NCBI RefSeq assembly: GCF_036962685.1
Contig: NZ_JBALOP010000003.1
Coordinates: 62,001 to 126,000 of the forward strand
Length of the DNA: 64,000 bases
DNA from: Ferdinandcohnia sp036962685
GTDB lineage: Bacteria; Bacillota; Bacilli; Bacillales; Bacillaceae_L
Direction of reading: 5' to 3'
A program made the translations under genes and the position numbers. A model generated the notes under the pieces. It did not search any database, had not been told where the DNA came from, and was given only the letters and a program-made list of their open reading frames with translations. This document shows, in pieces, positions 59,994 to 64,000 of this stretch; position 1 is the first letter of the stretch, and the number at the start of each line of letters is the position of its first letter.

Positions 59994-60054
59994 GTAGAAA
60001 AAAAGAGACCACAAAAGACATTGCACATATAGTGACAATGCTCCTGCGGTCTCT
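59994..60054 (-). promoter_or_regulatory. Probable GlpP-type leader terminator of glpD
   Basis: On the minus strand: AGAGACCGC ... GTGGTCTCT followed by seven T, with an inner imperfect stem (CATTG..CAATG). B. subtilis glpD is controlled by GlpP-dependent antitermination at an inverted repeat in just this position. The glpP gene is not in the window. Confidence 0.7.
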
Positions 60055-60103
60055 CCCTAGTCTCCTACCGAATTATTAACTTATCTTTATCATAGCATAG
60101 ATA

Positions 60104-61594
60104 TTATTTGAAACCAAGAGCTGCTTGTACTGCCTTTTTCCAGCCGTTATATAATTCTTCACGCTTTTCTTCAGTCATATTAGGTTCAAAGGTTTTGTCA
60201 ATTGCCCATTTACTTGCGATTTCGGATTGATCCTTCCAAAAGCCAACTGCTAGTCCCGCTAGGTAAGCGGCACCCAATGCTGTTGTTTCATTAATTTCTG
60301 GTCGTTCCACAGGCACTCCTAAAATGCCACATTGGAAATCCATAAGGAAGTTATTTTTAACCGCCCCACCATCGACACGCAATTTTTTCAAGGAAATGCC
60401 TGAATCAGCTTCCATTGCAGTCAAGACATCCTTTGTTTGGTAAGCGAGTGATTCTAAGGTTGCGCGTATGAAATGTTCCTTCGAGGTCCCACGTGTAAGG
60501 CCAAATACAGCTCCGCGAACATCACTATCCCAGTTCGGAGCACCAAGTCCTACAAATGCCGGAACAACATAGACTCCATCGGTTGAGTCAACCTTCTTGG
60601 CATACCCTTCACTATCTTTTGCATCTTTAAACATACGGAGCCCATCACGAAGCCACTGAATCGCTGAACCTGCGACGAATATACTTCCCTCTAAAGCGTA
60701 TTCAACTTTGCCGTTCATTCCCCATGCAATTGTGGTTAACAACCCATGCTTAGATGGTACTGCTTTTTCACCTGTATTCATCAGCATGAAGCAGCCTGTG
60801 CCATAAGTGTTTTTTACCATACCTTTTTCATAGCATGCTTGCCCGAAAAGAGCTGCCTGTTGGTCTCCCGCTGCACCTGCAATCGGCACCTCTTGACCAA
60901 AGAAATGGTAGTCAACGGTTTTGGCATATACTTCTGATGATGGACGAACCTCAGGTAGCATCGACTTTGGAACAGTTAAGTGCTCCAATATCTCATCGTC
61001 CCATTTTAACTCATAAATGTTATACATCAATGTTCTGGAGGCATTTGAATAATCTGTAACATGAGCTTTTCCACCTGAGAGCTTCCAAATAATCCAAGTA
61101 TCAATCGTTCCAAATAGCAGCTTGCCCGCTTCGGCTTTTTCTCGCGCACCCTCTACGTTATCTAAAATCCATTTTACCTTTGTGCCTGAAAAATAAGCAT
61201 CGATTAATAGGCCTGTCTTATTTCGGAATGTTTCACTTAATCCGTTCGCTTTTAGCTCCTCACAAATGCTAGCAGTTTGCCGAGACTGCCAAACGATTGC
61301 GTTGTACACGGGCTGACCTGTTTCCTTGTCCCACACAACCGTGGTTTCACGTTGGTTCGTAATCCCGATCCCAGCAATTTGATCTGCTTTTACATTAGCT
61401 TCTGATAATAATGATGCCATGACTGATAAAATCGAGCCCCAAATCTCATTTGCATTATGCTCCACCCAGCCAGGCTTTGGAAAAATTTGTGTAAACTCTT
61501 TTTGTGCAACATGCACGATTTCTCCTTTTTGATTGAACAATATAGCCCGTGAACTTGTGGTACCTTGGTCTAATGAAAGTATGTATTTTTCCAC
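60104..61594 (-). CDS. glpK: Glycerol kinase
   Basis: A 496-residue FGGY kinase. It begins YILSLDQGTTSSRAILF; TNQRETTVVWD, DAYFSGTKVKWILDN, GAAGDQQAALFGQ and DGGAVKNNFLMDFQ complete the family pattern. It phosphorylates glycerol to glycerol-3-phosphate. In B. subtilis glpF precedes glpK; here the gene upstream is yhcW, and no glycerol facilitator gene is found in the window. A weak cre-like site (61632-61645) lies upstream. Confidence 0.96.
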   Translation of the reverse strand: MEKYILSLDQGTTSSRAILFNQKGEIVHVAQKEFTQIFPKPGWVEHNANEIWGSILSVMASLLSEANVKADQIAGIGITNQRETTVVWDKETGQPVYNAIVWQSRQTASICEELKANGLSETFRNKTGLLIDAYFSGTKVKWILDNVEGAREKAEAGKLLFGTIDTWIIWKLSGGKAHVTDYSNASRTLMYNIYELKWDDEILEHLTVPKSMLPEVRPSSEVYAKTVDYHFFGQEVPIAGAAGDQQAALFGQACYEKGMVKNTYGTGCFMLMNTGEKAVPSKHGLLTTIAWGMNGKVEYALEGSIFVAGSAIQWLRDGLRMFKDAKDSEGYAKKVDSTDGVYVVPAFVGLGAPNWDSDVRGAVFGLTRGTSKEHFIRATLESLAYQTKDVLTAMEADSGISLKKLRVDGGAVKNNFLMDFQCGILGVPVERPEINETTALGAAYLAGLAVGFWKDQSEIASKWAIDKTFEPNMTEEKREELYNGWKKAVQAALGFK

Positions 61595-61631
61595 TTGATT
61601 AGCCCCCTAAAAACATATTTCTTACTTAAAA

Positions 61632-61645
61632 TTAACACGCTTACA
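61632..61645 (-). promoter_or_regulatory. Weak cre-like site upstream of glpK
   Basis: On the minus strand TGTAAGCGTGTTAA matches TGWAANCGNTNWCA at 12 of 14 positions. The B. subtilis glpFK operon is CcpA-controlled, so this is plausible, but the match is modest. Confidence 0.35.
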
Positions 61646-61670
61646 TATTTTTGGCTACCTGCTAATGAAT

Positions 61671-61699
61671 AAAAAAACACCACTCTTTTAAGAGTGGTG
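61671..61699 (-). terminator. yhcW terminator (glpK upstream)
   Basis: CACCACTCTT / AAGAGTGGTG, a perfect 10-bp stem with loop TT and a T run on the minus strand. It lies just after yhcW and within 80-110 bp of the glpK start. Confidence 0.85.
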
Positions 61700-61705
61700 G
61701 GTACA

Positions 61706-62365
61706 TTAATTGTTTTCGATTTTCTCAATTAGTTCCTTTAATTGAACCGCAGCCATCGATTCCAATCGATGATCCACTTCACAGAAATCCAAATCCTTTG
61801 TCACCTGGTTAGGTACAATCACACAGTACATTCCGGCGCGTTTCGCTGCTAATGCCCCATTTGCGGAATCTTCAAAGACAAGACACTCTTCCGGTGACAC
61901 ACCTAAGCATTTAGCTGCTTCTAAGTATAAAGTTGGGTCGGGTTTTACCTTTTCAACGTCATCTGAGGTACGGATGCACTCAAAGTAATCAAATAAGCAA
62001 AGATTTTTTAAATGAGTAGAAACCCAATTATAATCAGAGCTTGATGCTAGTCCGATTTTTAAGCCTGCCTTCTTTGCAGCCGATAAATACTCCTCTACAC
62101 CCGGCAGTGCCCCTTCATTCTTCATTCGTTCATTAAAGCGATTGCGTCTTAACTTGGTCAATTGCTCATGGTCTACTTTCTTCCCAATTTGCTCCTCTAA
62201 AAATGTAAGGGCATTAAATCCAGCTTGCGTTCCAATGACTTTGCCCCACACGGACATGGGAAGCTCTGAACCATGCTCCTGAAAAATTTCATTTAATACA
62301 TTGTATTCATTCGTTTCTGTATCATAAATTAATCCATCAAAATCAAAAATAACCGCTTTTATCAA
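61706..62365 (-). CDS. yhcW: HAD-superfamily phosphatase YhcW (beta-PGM-like)
   Basis: A 219-residue HAD subfamily IA protein: motif I FDFDGLIYDTE, motif II LASSSDY, catalytic lysine VEKVKPDP and motif III FEDSANGALAAKRAG. It has the helical cap of beta-phosphoglucomutase-like phosphatases. Matches the B. subtilis YhcW sequence as I remember it (VWGKVIGTQAGF). The substrate is not established. Gene start ATG 62365 follows AGGAGATG. Confidence 0.9.
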   Translation of the reverse strand: MIKAVIFDFDGLIYDTETNEYNVLNEIFQEHGSELPMSVWGKVIGTQAGFNALTFLEEQIGKKVDHEQLTKLRRNRFNERMKNEGALPGVEEYLSAAKKAGLKIGLASSSDYNWVSTHLKNLCLFDYFECIRTSDDVEKVKPDPTLYLEAAKCLGVSPEECLVFEDSANGALAAKRAGMYCVIVPNQVTKDLDFCEVDHRLESMAAVQLKELIEKIENN

Positions 62366-62489
62366 AAAATCATCTCCTGTTTATCTAATTCCACCTACTA
62401 TTATAAGGAATTATTAAACAAAGTCCATTTTCCCCTTTTTTTCAATAGACACATTTTGTTCACAATATCTTCACATCAAGATTTTACAT

Positions 62490-62518
62490 TTTACAATCGG
62501 CTGCCGTGATAATATAAT
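62490..62518 (+). promoter_or_regulatory. Sigma-A promoter of the bdbC-like operon
   Basis: TTTACA (62490-62495), 17-bp spacer, TATAAT (62513-62518). Only one mismatch from the consensus -35 and none in the -10. Confidence 0.8.
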
Positions 62519-62551
62519 TGGTGAGTATACTTATGTGGAATGAGGGATTCG

Positions 62552-62992
62552 ATGAACTCTAAAAAAAATGAAAAGGTGCTAGAAACATATTTATTTATTG
62601 CTTTTGCTGCCGCATTGATATCCACGCTTGGTAGTCTTTATTTTTCAGAAATCCAAAAATACGTACCCTGTGAATTATGCTGGTACCAGCGAATTTTCAT
62701 GTACCCTCTCGTTATCATTTTGGGAATCGCTATTTTTAAAAAGAATTACTCAATCGCACTCTATACCTTTATTCTATCTGTAATTGGTGGTTCGATTTCC
62801 ATCTACCACTATCTTGTTCAAAAGGTGCCTGCTGTGGGTGAGAATTCACTCGCCTGTGGAATTGTTCCTTGTACAGGCCAATATATTAATTGGTTTGGTT
62901 TTGTAACGATTCCTTTTTTAGCCTTAATTGGTTTTACAATCATTGCAATTACTAGCTTTATCACACTTAAAAAAATGAAAGAAGGGAAATAG
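62552..62992 (+). CDS. bdbC: DsbB-family disulfide-forming protein (BdbC-like)
   Basis: A 146-residue four-helix membrane protein. It has both cysteine pairs of DsbB-type quinone oxidoreductases: C40-x-x-C43 (PCELCWYQR) in the first loop and C102/C107 (ACGIVPCTGQ) in the second. It reoxidises an extracytoplasmic thiol oxidase with quinone. ATG 62552 follows GAGGG at 5 nt; ATG 62540 is in frame but lacks a site. Coupled to the thioredoxin-like gene 2 bp downstream. Confidence 0.92.
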   Translation: MNSKKNEKVLETYLFIAFAAALISTLGSLYFSEIQKYVPCELCWYQRIFMYPLVIILGIAIFKKNYSIALYTFILSVIGGSISIYHYLVQKVPAVGENSLACGIVPCTGQYINWFGFVTIPFLALIGFTIIAITSFITLKKMKEGK

Positions 62993-62994
62993 AT

Positions 62995-63474
62995 ATGAAA
63001 AAAATTATCATTTTTACAGTTGTTATTGTAGCTCTATTTGGGGCGCTTGCGTATGTGACAACTTCACAAAACAAGCAAAAAGCTGAAGGGAATCCATTTG
63101 GTAAAGAAAAATTAGAGCCTGCGACAATTGCTCAGCTAGACGATCCAAACTATGGAAATCAAATTCTTCCAGACGAATTAGAAACTAAGTTAAAAAATGG
63201 GGAAACAATGACTGTGTACTTTTATGCAGCTGACTGTGTGCACTGTCAAAATACAACTCCAGTCATCGTCCCAATGGTAGAAGAAATGGGACTTGATTTG
63301 AAAAAATTAAATCTACTTGAATTTAAAGATCAATGGAACAAATATGGCATAGATTCTACACCTACACTTATTCACTTTGAAAATGGTGAAGAAGTATCAC
63401 GCCTTGTCGGGTATCATCCTGACCACAATGATTATAAAATTTGGTTCGAAACTGCAATGGCTAGCTCAAAATAA
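62995..63474 (+). CDS. Membrane-anchored thioredoxin-like protein
   Basis: A 159-residue protein with an N-terminal membrane anchor (IIIFTVVIVALFGALAYV) and an extracytoplasmic thioredoxin fold. The active site C81-V-H-C84 is in YAADCVHCQN, and the cis-Pro loop is DSTPTLIHF. It is the probable partner of the DsbB-like protein just upstream, for disulfide bond formation in secreted proteins. CVHC rather than CGPC or CPHC leaves its redox direction uncertain; the partner suggests an oxidase. A strong terminator follows. Confidence 0.88.
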   Translation: MKKIIIFTVVIVALFGALAYVTTSQNKQKAEGNPFGKEKLEPATIAQLDDPNYGNQILPDELETKLKNGETMTVYFYAADCVHCQNTTPVIVPMVEEMGLDLKKLNLLEFKDQWNKYGIDSTPTLIHFENGEEVSRLVGYHPDHNDYKIWFETAMASSK

Positions 63475-63478
63475 GAGG

Positions 63479-63511
63479 AAATCCCTGCTCAAATTGGAGC
63501 AGGGATTTTTT
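63479..63511. terminator. Bidirectional terminator
   Basis: AAATCCCTGCTC / GAGCAGGGATTT perfect stem with AT-rich flanks, between convergent genes. Confidence 0.9.
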
Positions 63512-63540
63512 GTAAATAAAGGCTACTAATACCTTATGTA

Positions 63541-63942
63541 TTAAGCCAAATATTGATTTGCAGGCTTTGAATATTTACTTAACACTTCTGGATTGTTCAC
63601 ACTTTGAAATTCTTCGATGGTGAAAGGAAACAAATAACCGTAATCATTCAAAATTTGCACATTCTTTGCAAAAATTTCTCCATAGTTTTTCTGGTAGCCT
63701 TCTTCTTGAATCGTTTCTAAAACTGCAATAATCGCTTGAAGGCTTGAAATGACTTTAAAAGCCTTATCCAATGTTCGGTTATAGTAGACGTCTTCCTCTT
63801 TTGGCGCTAACACATTCCATTCTTCAAGTTTTCCAATATACTCATCCTCGAAATAGATTGGAAAAATAGAAGAATACATGTAATCGATTAGCTCCGTAAT
63901 ATGAAGTTCCTGCACCGGAGTTGATGCTACTACAATTTTCAA
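63541..63942 (-). CDS. yhcU: YhcU-like DUF5365 protein
   Basis: A 133-residue soluble, mostly helical protein with IDYMYSSIFPIYFEDEYIG and AFKVISSLQAIIAVLE, resembling B. subtilis YhcU. No known function. TTG 63942 is chosen because AGGGTGGG precedes it and the protein then begins MKIVVASTP, as in the relative; GTG 63954 is the alternative in-frame start. Its neighbours (yhcW, glp genes) match the B. subtilis yhc region. Confidence 0.78.
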   Translation of the reverse strand: MKIVVASTPVQELHITELIDYMYSSIFPIYFEDEYIGKLEEWNVLAPKEEDVYYNRTLDKAFKVISSLQAIIAVLETIQEEGYQKNYGEIFAKNVQILNDYGYLFPFTIEEFQSVNNPEVLSKYSKPANQYLA

Positions 63943-64000
63943 TGTAAAACCCACCCTTGTATACCCATAATAATAAGATTAGAATACCATAGGACTCTTT

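Overview
The window is a low-GC, spore-forming Bacillaceae chromosome segment (Bacillus, Neobacillus or Cytobacillus-like; the species cannot be fixed by eye). Evidence for this: alpha/beta-type SASP, SpoVR, YheCD ATP-grasp, SigY and FloT genes, strong GGAGG ribosome sites, frequent GTG/TTG starts, and gene order resembling the B. subtilis yha-yhe and yhc-yhd regions. Almost everything is core genome. The mobile content is one IS3-type element and several families of short intergenic repeats. Three runs of N (17021-17056, 57475-57590, 57951-58175) are assembly gaps, and each lies inside a repeat.

Layout. 1-5616 (minus): yhaN (cut by the window edge), yhaO nuclease subunit and the yhaPQ ABC exporter. 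5777-9712: a yhzC-like gene, yhaR and an acyl-CoA ligase/dehydrogenase pair with a cre-like site upstream. 9935-14378 (minus): hemZ, yhaX, yheA, yheB. 14530-19977 (plus): four consecutive YheC/YheD-type ATP-grasp paralogues plus yheE, interrupted by a repeat that carries a gap. 20030-22579: a small acidic protein, a CdaR/PucR-type regulator and msmX. 22606-24074: an IS3-type element inserted exactly in the loop of the msmX terminator. 24140-27823: zinc-ribbon protein, SASP with a sigma-G promoter, YozQ-like protein, CorC-type protein, and a truncated globin with a textbook Fnr promoter. 28089-33034 (minus): ThiF/MoeB, a short sigY operon with its ECF promoter, and the yuaF-floT membrane-microdomain operon behind a sigma-W-type promoter. 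33422-37015: PbpG-like PBP and an hpaB-type hydroxylase broken by one in-frame TGA.

37171-40752 holds the most interesting unit: a tightly coupled four-gene operon with a heme-oxygenase-like diiron oxidase candidate, a GNAT-like protein, a BtaA/DUF3419-type aminocarboxypropyl transferase candidate and an unrecognised protein. It is controlled by a striking double palindromic operator that overlaps its promoter. I recognise no described pathway with this composition and propose it as a small-molecule biosynthesis system.

40980-55610: phosphate transport (DUF47/Pit), membrane proteins, a K+ channel-like protein, RibA, a MarR/MFS pair with a perfect operator, a minimal FAD protein, two CrcB/FluC subunits, EcsC, a holin-like protein, SulP, a DGC protein, SpoVR, YhdC and YhdB. 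55673-61594: pgcA, glpD and glpK, with a 52-bp minisatellite between pgcA and glpD and a probable GlpP-type leader before glpD. 61706-63942: yhcW, a DsbB/BdbC-like protein with a thioredoxin partner, and yhcU.

Repeats. Family A has five copies and family B has three. A and B share a double-hairpin core with identical 28-bp spacing. Three REP-like palindromes each abut a stop codon.
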